Shown: piece after piece, positions 1 to 7,262 of the stretch
Position numbering within the stretch: the first letter of the stretch is position 1
How the letters are laid out: the number at the start of each line of letters is the position of its first letter
NCBI GenBank assembly: GCA_018701105.1
Contig: JABIWD010000020.1
Coordinates: 1-15,039 of the forward strand
DNA from: Candidatus Uhrbacteria bacterium
Lineage (GTDB): Bacteria; Patescibacteriota; Patescibacteriia; UBA9934; UBA11717
Length of the DNA: 15,039 nt
Reading direction: 5' to 3'
Translations under genes and position numbers: made by a program
Notes under the pieces: model-generated
What the model was told of the DNA's origin: nothing
Seen by the model: the letters and a program-made list of their open reading frames with translations, nothing else
The model's database searches: none

Positions 1-521
1 GCAACGCTGCCGAGCTGACCTATTACTGGTATGAACTGGAGGAAGAACACTACGATTCCGATCCCTGCGATCGCAACGAGTTTCCTGGACTCTTGTGATA
101 TCGTCATGAGCACCTCTTTGTACCAAGGTCTCTCTACGATCTTGATGTCGTGCTTCTTGTCGACTCGTAAACCAATCTCTTCATAAAACGGTGCCCCCAG
201 GATCTCGGCGATGATCGAGAAAGCGAACGCGTAGATTATTAAACAAACTATAAAGATGAGTATCGTCACGATCCACCCGACTACCGATGTGATCGCTGTC
301 GACCACGTAGCGCCAATTACTCCGGTCAAGAACGTCATCGAACCAAACCAACCAAACACTGTCGGTACTATCGACGTGACGAATAAAATCAAGAACCCAG
401 CGAATAACGCTAGGTTAATTAAAACTGGGACTACGAGTAACAGCCAGATCCCCTTGATCTGGAACATCTCGCCCCAACCTCTAAACAATAGAAAAAATCC
501 ATCAGCGATCTTTTGTGGCAT
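1..521 (-). CDS. EI24/CysZ-like integral membrane protein (3' end beyond the window)
   Basis: Reading the minus strand from the ATG at 519-521 gives an open frame of 173 complete codons that runs off the left edge. It has three clearly hydrophobic stretches, at about residues 24-51, 80-107 and 147-166. The second is followed by LGAPFYEEIGLRVDKK (108-123), which resembles the conserved APFY.E segment of the EI24/CysZ family (Pfam EI24). In E. coli, CysZ is a sulfate permease, but most EI24 proteins of other bacteria have no proven substrate, so only the family is called. The start overlaps the 3' end of the Nudix gene by 20 bp and is therefore likely read by coupled translation. No strong ribosome binding site is visible, only GGAA a few bases upstream. 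Family call fairly secure; function unknown. Confidence 0.75.
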   Translation of the reverse strand, partial: MPQKIADGFFLLFRGWGEMFQIKGIWLLLVVPVLINLALFAGFLILFVTSIVPTVFGWFGSMTFLTGVIGATWSTAITSVVGWIVTILIFIVCLIIYAFAFSIIAEILGAPFYEEIGLRVDKKHDIKIVERPWYKEVLMTISQESRKLVAIAGIGIVVFFLQFIPVIGQLGSV

Positions 522-1002
522 ACGGATTCCGTTTATTTCGCCGTCGCACCTGCTTTGCAATCAACGCCACAGCTTTTTCTACAATGATCTCCATATCCTG
601 ATACTCGGACCACTGCCCAGTGTCAGTCAAACTCACCCACTTCAAACCACGAATCATCTCTCCGCCGCCCTTAGGCTTCTTCATGCGTTTAAACCGCGCA
701 TGCTCCGGAGCTTCGAACAAGAAGTAGTGGATGTCCTTTTTAATTGTGTCGCCTTTCTTGACGTAGCGATCCTCAAACTCGATCTTGATCTTGCCGAGTT
801 TACGTACGAGCCTAAGCCCACGCAATCCAGTCTCTTCCAAAATCTCACGCCGTGCAGTCTTCTCAATCGACTCACCATGCTCCACGTGCCCTTTCGGAAA
901 TGTCATCTTGCCCACAGAATCACGAACAAACGCGACGTGAACGCCCCGTTTGGTCACCTTGTACACAATTCCTCCTGACGATATTTCGTGACGAATGGCC
1001 AT
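502..1002 (-). CDS. Nudix (MutT-type) hydrolase
   Basis: A 166-residue single-domain protein with a perfect Nudix box at residues 38-60: G38, E44, then REILEETGL (52-60), matching G-x5-E-x7-REUXEEXGU. Nudix enzymes hydrolyse a nucleoside diphosphate linked to another group, using Mg2+ held by the glutamates of the box. The run FPKGHVEHGE (35-44) before the helix is typical of small bacterial Nudix enzymes annotated as diadenosine polyphosphate (ApnA) hydrolases, so that is a possible substrate, but it cannot be fixed from sequence. The C-terminus is lysine/arginine rich (about 152-166). The gene starts 5 bp after the stop of the S41 protease and its TGA stop overlaps the next gene, so it looks like the middle gene of a three-gene operon. 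The protein is expected in the cytoplasm. Confidence 0.9.
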   Translation of the reverse strand: MAIRHEISSGGIVYKVTKRGVHVAFVRDSVGKMTFPKGHVEHGESIEKTARREILEETGLRGLRLVRKLGKIKIEFEDRYVKKGDTIKKDIHYFLFEAPEHARFKRMKKPKGGGEMIRGLKWVSLTDTGQWSEYQDMEIIVEKAVALIAKQVRRRNKRNPYATKDR

Positions 1003-1007
1003 AACCT

Positions 1008-2243
1008 CTACTCAATTGTTGTAAGTATCTCTATCGCTCTATCAAACTGCGGATCGATCTCCGCTTCAAAGTCTTCCACTGTATATTCTATAATCTCATC
1101 CGGTGTGATCCCATCATCTTGGATAGATCGTCCCTTTGGTGTAAGCCACTCTGCAATCGTGAGCTTAAGACCAGACCCGTCATCGAACTCCTGATACGCC
1201 TGAACCGAACCCTTTCCGAATGTCTGCTCTCCAATCACAGTAGCAACCTCGTAATCCTGTAAAGCGCCGGCAACAATCTCTGTAGCAGATGCAGATCCAC
1301 CGTTCACGAGCACCACTGTAGGTATACCACCAAGACGTGCGATCCCCTGTGCATCTAACGGTACAAGATATCCATCTTCCATCTTTTCAAACACAACCGT
1401 CTTATTTCCTATCCACTCACCTGTTATTGTAACAGCTCGATCAAGAAAACCTCCTGGATTGTTTCTCATATCCACTACTAAACCTGTTGCACCTTGCGAC
1501 AAGATGTCCACCACGGCCTTGTTAAAGTTTCGCGCGGTATCCTCGTTGAAGAAGAAAATGTCCACAACGGCAACGCCGTCTTCACGAACCTCCCATTCAA
1601 CTGAGCTGACCTCAATAACGTCACGTGTAATAGGGATCTCCACAACCTCGTCAATTCCATCGTGAGACACCGTAAGCGTAACGATCGAGCCACCGGGTCC
1701 TCGAATGCGTCGAACAGCCTCATCGATCGACATTCCAAGAGTATCCGCATCATCAATCAAATATATTATATCACCTGCCTTCGCACCCGCTGCAATAGCT
1801 GGTGATCCGGACAACGGCGCTACAATCACAACTCGATCATCTCGAATCCCAATCTCGGCTCCGATTCCTTCAAATTTACCCTCAAGGTCTGTCTGGAAAC
1901 TGTTTGCCTGCTCTGGATCAAAGAATCGAGTATAAGGATCACCTACTCCTTCCACGAGTCCATCAAGTGCAGAATAAAGCAAATCTTTTTCTGAAACTGG
2001 TCCACGCAGATATTCATTCTGCAAAATCTTCCAGACATCCCAGAACATTTGAAAGTCTACATCCGCCGCTATTTTTTGGATCTCACCTATTCCAATTACC
2101 GACCCATCTTCCAATGTAAAGGTCTTCTGCTGATGCTGTGCATATGAATTTCCCGCTGCAAACGATACGCCGATGATCGCCACGAACAGAACGCCGAGTA
2201 ACCAAGGGCGCTTCATGAACCATTTTATTCTTTGCTGAAACAT
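1008..2243 (-). CDS. S41 family C-terminal processing peptidase (CtpA/Prc-like)
   Basis: A 411-residue serine protease exported and held in the membrane by an N-terminal signal anchor: basic residues (K7, K11, R12), then a hydrophobic stretch at about 14-31. A PDZ domain follows (about 113-205), beginning with FEGIGAEIGI. The S41 catalytic domain has DMRNNPGGFLDRA (258-270), the nucleophile segment NGGSASATEI (314-323) and TFGKGSVQ (341-348). By comparison with E. coli Prc (Ser452 and Lys477, 25 apart), the dyad is Ser319 and Lys344. There is no C-terminal peptidoglycan-binding domain. CtpA-type enzymes cut C-terminal tails of exported proteins, so this one is expected to act outside the membrane on surface proteins. 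It leads a run with the Nudix and EI24 genes and sits divergently to the PEGA gene. The ATG start gives an intact signal anchor; no clear Shine-Dalgarno site precedes it. Confidence 0.93.
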   Translation of the reverse strand: MFQQRIKWFMKRPWLLGVLFVAIIGVSFAAGNSYAQHQQKTFTLEDGSVIGIGEIQKIAADVDFQMFWDVWKILQNEYLRGPVSEKDLLYSALDGLVEGVGDPYTRFFDPEQANSFQTDLEGKFEGIGAEIGIRDDRVVIVAPLSGSPAIAAGAKAGDIIYLIDDADTLGMSIDEAVRRIRGPGGSIVTLTVSHDGIDEVVEIPITRDVIEVSSVEWEVREDGVAVVDIFFFNEDTARNFNKAVVDILSQGATGLVVDMRNNPGGFLDRAVTITGEWIGNKTVVFEKMEDGYLVPLDAQGIARLGGIPTVVLVNGGSASATEIVAGALQDYEVATVIGEQTFGKGSVQAYQEFDDGSGLKLTIAEWLTPKGRSIQDDGITPDEIIEYTVEDFEAEIDPQFDRAIEILTTIE

Positions 2244-2281
2244 GTCATTCTGTTAACAATTATTCCGTAGGGAGCAGTCGC

Positions 2282-2290
2282 ATTATAACA
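2282..2290 (-). promoter_or_regulatory. Extended -10 promoter for the S41-Nudix-EI24 run
   Basis: On the minus strand this reads TGTTATAAT, a consensus -10 hexamer preceded by the TGn of an extended -10 element. It lies 38 bp upstream of the protease ATG, giving a predicted leader of roughly 30 nt. No good -35 box is found at 16-18 bp spacing; a TTGATA exists but 22 bp away, which is too far. Extended -10 promoters can work without a -35. The divergent intergenic space is only 115 bp (2244-2358). I see no convincing promoter for the plus-strand gene within it. Confidence 0.5.
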
Positions 2291-2358
2291 GATTTGATAG
2301 AATAGAGTGTATCAACCAATCCTTGCTAAATGCACACGATCTGCTAAGGTCGACTCCT

Positions 2359-3525
2359 ATGAGAAATCTACAGGTACGGCGGGCAATTTTTTACGGATTC
2401 ATTATAGTTTTCTTTGTTTCTGCACCGACCATCGTCCTGTTTACAGCAGGTATCCGATGGAGTTTTGACCAAGGTATCACGCGGACCGGAACAATCTTTG
2501 TAGCCTCCGTTCCAAAAAGTGCGGATATCTTTTTGAATGATGATCGATACGAGGACACTACTCCAACCGTAGTCAAAAGACAGCAGCCCGGAACCTGGGA
2601 TGTTCGACTAGAGCTAGAGGACCACCTCCCGTGGCAGAAAAACCTACCGGTTGCTGAAGGTACAACAACATTCATAGACAACGTGATCCTATTTCTAGAT
2701 ACCGAGCCCGAGCTCTTGATCGCGGAAGGTATGCAGAACGTTGACTGGTCACCAGATCGTAGAAGTATCGCGTGGGCTGACCATCAGGAAGGTTGGACAG
2801 AGATTTGGATATCCGATATCGAGCGCCCCGCATCATCTCTAGTGTCTCGTTTTACACTGAACAAGGATGTGGAGCTTCAGTGGATCGACGATGACTTACT
2901 CTCGGTTACTAACGACGATGTCGAGACCATGGTTAGTAAGAGTGGCACAACGATCGATCCTGAGTCGGATAATTCAGCTCAAACAGAAATCAAGATCGTA
3001 GACAGTGTGGTGCATGTGATCGACTCGTCGACCGAGGACACGATCGCTCGCCTGCCGTTTGGCGCCTATGCAGTTGTGGACGAGCGAGGTCCATACATCA
3101 TCGTGGAAGACACATTGAACAACCATATCGGACTGATCAATCGCAATGACAGGAACGAGCCGCTACTGCTGCTCGAGGATGCCACGAGCGCTGAGTGGAT
3201 TCGCGAGGATGTGCTGCTATTCGCCTCACCGTTCTCAATCAGCATCTACGAACCATCGAAGCATGAGACTACCTTGATTACGAGAATCTCGACCGAGATC
3301 CGAGATCCTCAGTGGCACCCAGACGGTGGATACATTTTTTACGCGACTGGAAGCGACCTCCATGTGATCGAACTCGATGACAGGGACAGTCGCCGCGATA
3401 CGGTACTTGCAGAGCTTAACGACATATCAAACTTTGCTGTCGATGAGCGTGGGCGTACTCTGTACATCATAGGTGACGATGGCATTGACCAAGGGCTGTT
3501 CCGAAGACCGTTGTACAAACGATAA
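2359..3525 (+). CDS. Membrane-anchored PEGA-domain and beta-propeller protein
   Basis: The frame is open from a TTG at 2323, but the ATG at 2359 is preferred: AAGG lies 9 bases upstream, and it starts just before the basic N-terminus and the membrane helix. The 388-residue product has a short basic head (R7, R8), one transmembrane segment (about 9-31) and a PEGA-like domain (about 44-113). That domain shows the usual layout of VPKSADIFLN, then TPT, then the WDVRLELEDHLPW strand. The rest (about 115-388) repeats short beta-strand units such as NVDWSPDRRSIAW and DPQWHPDGGYIFY, as in TolB/WD40-like propellers. PEGA proteins are surface proteins, often with ligand- or wall-binding roles; none can be assigned here. 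It stands alone on the plus strand, divergent from a protease gene and convergent with the glycosyltransferase operon. Confidence 0.82.
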   Translation: MRNLQVRRAIFYGFIIVFFVSAPTIVLFTAGIRWSFDQGITRTGTIFVASVPKSADIFLNDDRYEDTTPTVVKRQQPGTWDVRLELEDHLPWQKNLPVAEGTTTFIDNVILFLDTEPELLIAEGMQNVDWSPDRRSIAWADHQEGWTEIWISDIERPASSLVSRFTLNKDVELQWIDDDLLSVTNDDVETMVSKSGTTIDPESDNSAQTEIKIVDSVVHVIDSSTEDTIARLPFGAYAVVDERGPYIIVEDTLNNHIGLINRNDRNEPLLLLEDATSAEWIREDVLLFASPFSISIYEPSKHETTLITRISTEIRDPQWHPDGGYIFYATGSDLHVIELDDRDSRRDTVLAELNDISNFAVDERGRTLYIIGDDGIDQGLFRRPLYKR

Positions 3526-3537
3526 CCCCATAAATTC

Positions 3538-3573
3538 AAAAACGACCGGCGTGAGCCAGTCGTTTTTATTTTT
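3538..3573. terminator. Bidirectional intrinsic terminator with a GNRA loop
   Basis: A 13-position stem (3538-3550 with 3555-3567) pairs AAAAACGAC with GTCGTTTTT and GGC with GCC, with one C-A mismatch between the two parts. The loop is GTGA, a GNRA tetraloop in RNA. On the plus strand a T-rich tail (TTTTTATTTTT) follows, ending the PEGA gene whose stop is 13 bp upstream. On the minus strand the mirror T run (GTTTTTGAATTT) follows, ending the long rhamnose/glycosyltransferase operon. The last GT2 stop codon (3572-3574) lies at the edge of the hairpin. This marks the end of both converging transcripts. Confidence 0.88.
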
Positions 3574-4669
3574 ACCAGAATACGATAACCTTCAACACCT
3601 TATGATATATACCCAAAACTGGATTAGCTATGTACTTGATTATCGGATGCGATACCTCCTGGGCATGAATAGATCCAACCATATGTTTCAAAATGTCTCG
3701 ATCCTTCACGCTGCGAATCGATTTACTCAACGCACGCCTCTCTCGGATCATCTGACGAATCTCCGGTTTAAACAGCGATCGATATGCCGCGATTTTCTTT
3801 TTGAACCATCCCGATCGTGCGGCAAACAGCAAACTCGCAAACTCAGCCCACATCATAGGTTTTAGAATCAGAAGCAACGTTCCAACCTTTAGATGAGCAA
3901 GATGCGTGATGTACCGATTACGTTCCATGAAGAAGAACTTGTCGATACTTCGCGAAAACTCATAACGGTGATACACGACCGAGTTTTCCGCGTATCCAAT
4001 ATCATATCCTGCCAAGCGTGCGCGCCAACTCAGGTCAACGTCCTCGTGATACATAAAGTATCGCGGATCGAACAGGCCTCCGATCTTCTCTATCGCAGCC
4101 ATGTTCACAAGCGCCGCTGCGCCGCTCGCATAGAAGTGTGGCCGGTTCGAGATCGCATCGACAGGTTTCGTACGGTTCCCATCAGCATAACCCTGACCCA
4201 AGAAATGCAAACAGTTTCCTTGTGAGTTTAACAGCTCAGGTCGGTCGAACAACATCGTGCGAGACTGCACGATCGCCATGTCAGGATTCTTGCTTGAATA
4301 CTGAGCCACATTGCGAAGAGCGCCGCGATCCATGACCGCATCTTGATTAAGAAGGTATATCGAGTCAGCTCCCCACTTCTTGGCTTCTTCATACGCGCGC
4401 TGGTGTCCTCCAGCAAATCCTGTATTTTCTGAATTTTTAACAAAAAACAATTCGGGCAAGCCCTTCCCTACCTTATGCAACCAGTTTTTCTGAATATAAT
4501 CAGCTGCTGACCCATGCGGAGATGGATTATCGACAATAACTAAAGACCATCTATCCTTTGGATACTGCAACCGCTCGAGCGAGCTCAAACAACGCTCAAT
4601 GTCTTTCTGACCGGCTTTTGACCAGTAAGTTACAAGCTGAACTGCTATTTTAGGTAGCTCGTTTGTCAT
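3572..4669 (-). CDS. Family-2 glycosyltransferase, fourth in the array
   Basis: A COG1216-type GT2 enzyme of 365 residues. It has the nucleotide-sugar half IVDNPS (45-50), ENTGFAGGHQ (81-90) and the DxD-equivalent LLNQD (106-110), then the acceptor-side signature YFMYHEDVDLSWRARLAGY (204-222). A hydrophobic, probably membrane-associated C-terminal part follows (about 262-286). The frame extends upstream to an ATG at 4708, but the ATG at 4669 is chosen because it forms a 4-bp ATGA overlap with the preceding gene's stop and begins directly before the first beta strand. It should transfer a sugar, plausibly rhamnose given the neighbours, to a lipid-linked or growing glycan at the inner membrane face. 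It shares QLVTY and GFAGGHQ with the second GT2 of the array, hinting at a duplication. Acceptor and linkage are unknown. It is the last gene before the terminator. Confidence 0.9.
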   Translation of the reverse strand: MTNELPKIAVQLVTYWSKAGQKDIERCLSSLERLQYPKDRWSLVIVDNPSPHGSAADYIQKNWLHKVGKGLPELFFVKNSENTGFAGGHQRAYEEAKKWGADSIYLLNQDAVMDRGALRNVAQYSSKNPDMAIVQSRTMLFDRPELLNSQGNCLHFLGQGYADGNRTKPVDAISNRPHFYASGAAALVNMAAIEKIGGLFDPRYFMYHEDVDLSWRARLAGYDIGYAENSVVYHRYEFSRSIDKFFFMERNRYITHLAHLKVGTLLLILKPMMWAEFASLLFAARSGWFKKKIAAYRSLFKPEIRQMIRERRALSKSIRSVKDRDILKHMVGSIHAQEVSHPIIKYIANPVLGIYHKVLKVIVFW

Positions 4670-5487
4670 ATCGGCCGATGAAACCACTTCGCCGTGTACT
4701 TCAACCAACTCGTAACGTGTGAACGTGCAAGCTTATTGCTCAATAGATTTTTAACCGCACCTTTATTCGATGCAGACGCTTGGCTATACACATGAAAGAC
4801 CTCAGCTTCGGGAACATAGTAAACCGGACGTCCCTTCTCCCAACAACTGCGACACAGGTCAACGTCTTCGTAATACATAAAGTATCGGTGGTCGAACCCG
4901 CCGATCTCCTTAAAGAGCTTCCCCTCGATCATGAACGCCGAGCCTTGCACCCAGTCAACAATGCGCCTAACGTCGTGATCAATGTCTTTCATCATGAATC
5001 TACGCTCAAGTTCCTGTCCTTTGGGTTTATTTGCAATGCCTGTTCGCCGAACAACCGGCATATACCACTCAGGGAACCTCCGACAAGTCTCCTGCAACCG
5101 TCCGTCCATGTATCGCACACGAGGAGCGGTAACTCCAACTTTTGGATGTTCCTTCATGAATGCGTGCAACTTGTCGAACATTTTCATGTCATCGATCCTA
5201 GTGTCCGGGTTGAGAAAGAAATAGTAATCAGCAGATATCTCGCTTGCTCCACGATTCGATGCGCTCCCGAAACCATCGTTAACATTACGCAATAGCACTG
5301 TAGCCTCGGGCACGTGTCTCTTTGCGAATGTATGCGCGTCAAAGGCAGTAGACGCATTATCAACCAAAACAAACGCCATATTCAAATCTGAGGCGTTCAT
5401 TGCTTTTTGTAAACTAGGTAAACACTCCTCCACTATCCCGTTATACGAGACCATTACCACAGCGACATCAACGTGTTCGCGTTCCAT
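4666..5487 (-). CDS. Family-2 glycosyltransferase (WbbL-like rhamnosyltransferase candidate), third in the array
   Basis: A 273-residue COG1216-type enzyme: VVMVSYNG (10-17), LVDNAS (41-46), DGFGSASNRG (71-80), FLNPDT (91-96) as the metal and nucleotide-sugar site, QETCRRFPEW (132-141), VQGSAFMI (180-187) and GGFDHRYFMYYEDVDLC (196-212), with His232 at the end of the fold. This order and the RRFP segment resemble the WbbL family, which adds rhamnose from dTDP-rhamnose. With a full rml set in the same operon, a rhamnosyltransferase is the best guess but is inferred, not shown. It overlaps the previous gene by 20 bp and the next by 4 bp. No better internal start exists, since the first beta strand begins by residue 6. 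No membrane helix is evident, so it is probably cytoplasmic or peripheral. Confidence 0.9.
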   Translation of the reverse strand: MEREHVDVAVVMVSYNGIVEECLPSLQKAMNASDLNMAFVLVDNASTAFDAHTFAKRHVPEATVLLRNVNDGFGSASNRGASEISADYYFFLNPDTRIDDMKMFDKLHAFMKEHPKVGVTAPRVRYMDGRLQETCRRFPEWYMPVVRRTGIANKPKGQELERRFMMKDIDHDVRRIVDWVQGSAFMIEGKLFKEIGGFDHRYFMYYEDVDLCRSCWEKGRPVYYVPEAEVFHVYSQASASNKGAVKNLLSNKLARSHVTSWLKYTAKWFHRPI

Positions 5488-6412
5488 ACCAAGAGCGTTT
5501 TTTCTTTATTACTGGGAAATACTCGTAAGTCTCCTTCACTGTCCTAAATACGATAGATGGATGCATCAGCATTAGATATACAGTCTTAGCGAGCTCATAG
5601 AGCAGAATCGCCCATCCACGCTTCACCATATCTTCCGAGGAAGTATGCGTCAACAAATTCCACCAATGGTTCCTAAATGAGTGAAATTGGCTTGTATAAC
5701 TAATGTGTTCACGCTTCGTACCCTTTCTGACCTCTCGTCGATGGTGAGCCATAGCGTCCGATACTATCCCAACCTCCCAATCAGCTCGTTTGAGTCTGAA
5801 TGCAAGATCAACGTCCTCCTTGTAAGTATGATAGCGAACATCAAACAGCTCACGATTCATAGAGCTCTCCTCGACCGCCTCACGTCGGTACATGGGTAAA
5901 CAGCCAGAGACTCCGAGCAAACTTATAGCCGGATCGATCTTAAGCTCGCCCGCACCACGATCCGAGATCGATCCATGTCGAGACTCTGTAATGCCCAACG
6001 AGTCGATCACGTTAGACAGTCCAGGCTCTCCTTCCTCCCAATCCCACCGATATATATTACCCGCAGCCGATCCTGTCGTCTCGTTCACCTCCATGAACGC
6101 CCTCATCTTTGCAAGATAGTCAGGCGTCAATATAACATCCGGGTTTATAAGCTGCACGAGATCGGCGTCATGCATCGTGAACAATTTCTGATGACCACCA
6201 GCAAAACCAAGGTTCTCGTCCGTCTCCAAGTACACAACCGGGAGCTCTTTTTGAGCCTCATGCACAACGCGCCTAATACGATCTCGCTCAGTAGACGCAT
6301 TGTCGATAATGTACAACGTCCAATCTCGATCTTTTTGGCTAATCAAAGACGAAAATAGATACGGCAAGTACTCTGCACCGTTATAGGTAACTAGTTGTAG
6401 AGCGAGCTTCAT
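5468..6412 (-). CDS. Family-2 glycosyltransferase, second in the array
   Basis: A 314-residue COG1216-type enzyme with LALQLVTYNG (3-12), YIIDNAS (34-40), ENLGFAGGHQ (66-75), LINPDV (88-93) as the metal-binding site and TYKEDVDLAFRLKRADW (196-212) on the acceptor side. His223-His224 stand where the fold usually ends. The C-terminal segment at about 267-292 is hydrophobic with scattered charges, suggesting peripheral membrane contact. It starts one base after the stop of the first GT2, in the string TAATATG, which also occurs at two rml junctions. Its 3' end overlaps the next gene by 20 bp. The acceptor half is divergent and gives no clue to specificity. The sugar donor is probably dTDP-rhamnose or another nucleotide sugar. 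Confidence 0.9.
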   Translation of the reverse strand: MKLALQLVTYNGAEYLPYLFSSLISQKDRDWTLYIIDNASTERDRIRRVVHEAQKELPVVYLETDENLGFAGGHQKLFTMHDADLVQLINPDVILTPDYLAKMRAFMEVNETTGSAAGNIYRWDWEEGEPGLSNVIDSLGITESRHGSISDRGAGELKIDPAISLLGVSGCLPMYRREAVEESSMNRELFDVRYHTYKEDVDLAFRLKRADWEVGIVSDAMAHHRREVRKGTKREHISYTSQFHSFRNHWWNLLTHTSSEDMVKRGWAILLYELAKTVYLMLMHPSIVFRTVKETYEYFPVIKKKRSWYGTRTR

Positions 6413-6413
6413 A

Positions 6414-7262
6414 TTATCGCTTAACTAAATCGTGAACGTGTCCAGACAGGATCGCTGCTGGTTGTGCCGCTCGTATGATTGCTGTATGCCACCATGGATG
6501 CCACTTTCTAAAATACTTCGCCATGCTCGACGAAAACATCCTCTGCTTTTTTGCAACAGAAACTTGTGCGAAAGACTTACCAACAAGATCCTTACATGAA
6601 ACGTCTGCACAGAAATTAATCGTGTATCCCGCCTCGCGCACACGTCGACAGTAATCAACCTCCTCGAACCAGAGATGGAAACGCTCATCAAACAAGCCTA
6701 CCGAATCCATTAACTCACGGCGGAATGCAAAGTACGATCCACGCACCTGATCCACCTCTTGCGATAGACCATACTGCATATCCGTTGCATGATATCGATC
6801 CAACGACTTCAATTTTAAAATATGCGGGATCTTCATCAAAATCGCTAGCTGATCTGACAACCCAGGGTCTCGTCTTACCGATCCGAGCGGACTGCCATCG
6901 GGACCAATTAGCTTCACTCCGAGGACTCCCATAGAAGGATCATTCGTGAGCAACTCATGTGTTCGGTCTAAAGTTCTATCGCCAACGAGCATATCTGGGT
7001 TCAAAAGTAGAACCACCTCACCCTTGGCGATTCTCAGCCCCTGATTACAAGCATGAGCAAAGCCGGAATTCCAGTCATTTGCAACAAGCTCCACCTGCGG
7101 AAATTCCGACCTAACCATAGATCGACTGCCATCAGATGAGGCATTATCGACGACTATGATCTCAATATCAACCCCTGTCTCTAATTCAAACAAACGTGCG
7201 ATATTCTCTTTCAGAGCTTCTCGCACGTTCCATGACACAATAATGACAGAAAGGTTTATCAC
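6414..7262 (-). CDS. Family-2 glycosyltransferase, first in the array
   Basis: A 282-residue COG1216-type enzyme starting with GTG at 7260-7262; the start overlaps the rmlA stop as GTGA. Motifs in order: SVIIVSWNVREAL (5-17), IIVVDNASSDGS (35-46), NSGFAHACNQG (65-75), LLLNPDML (85-92) with the DxD-equivalent NPD at 88-90, VRGSYFAFRR (173-182) and LFDERFHLWFEEVDYCRR (190-207). Its C-terminus (SMAKYFRKWHPWW, 246-258) is of the kind found in O-antigen rhamnosyltransferases of this group. Lying directly behind rmlA, it is the transferase most tightly tied to dTDP-rhamnose supply. The acceptor is unknown. It lacks the hydrophobic C-terminal tail of the second and fourth enzymes. Confidence 0.92.
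   Translation of the reverse strand: MINLSVIIVSWNVREALKENIARLFELETGVDIEIIVVDNASSDGSRSMVRSEFPQVELVANDWNSGFAHACNQGLRIAKGEVVLLLNPDMLVGDRTLDRTHELLTNDPSMGVLGVKLIGPDGSPLGSVRRDPGLSDQLAILMKIPHILKLKSLDRYHATDMQYGLSQEVDQVRGSYFAFRRELMDSVGLFDERFHLWFEEVDYCRRVREAGYTINFCADVSCKDLVGKSFAQVSVAKKQRMFSSSMAKYFRKWHPWWHTAIIRAAQPAAILSGHVHDLVKR

Noticed and set aside
256..978. A 240-codon plus-strand open frame
   Set aside because: It lies antisense across the EI24 gene and the Nudix gene. Both of those have family motifs, and the plus-strand product has no recognisable domain.
4670..4708. An upstream ATG for the fourth GT2
   Set aside because: The ATG at 4669 makes an ATGA overlap with the previous stop and begins directly at the first beta strand; the extra 13 residues add nothing family-like.
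4780..5295. A 171-codon plus-strand open frame
   Set aside because: It is fully antisense to the third GT2, which carries all family motifs; low-complexity product, no domain.
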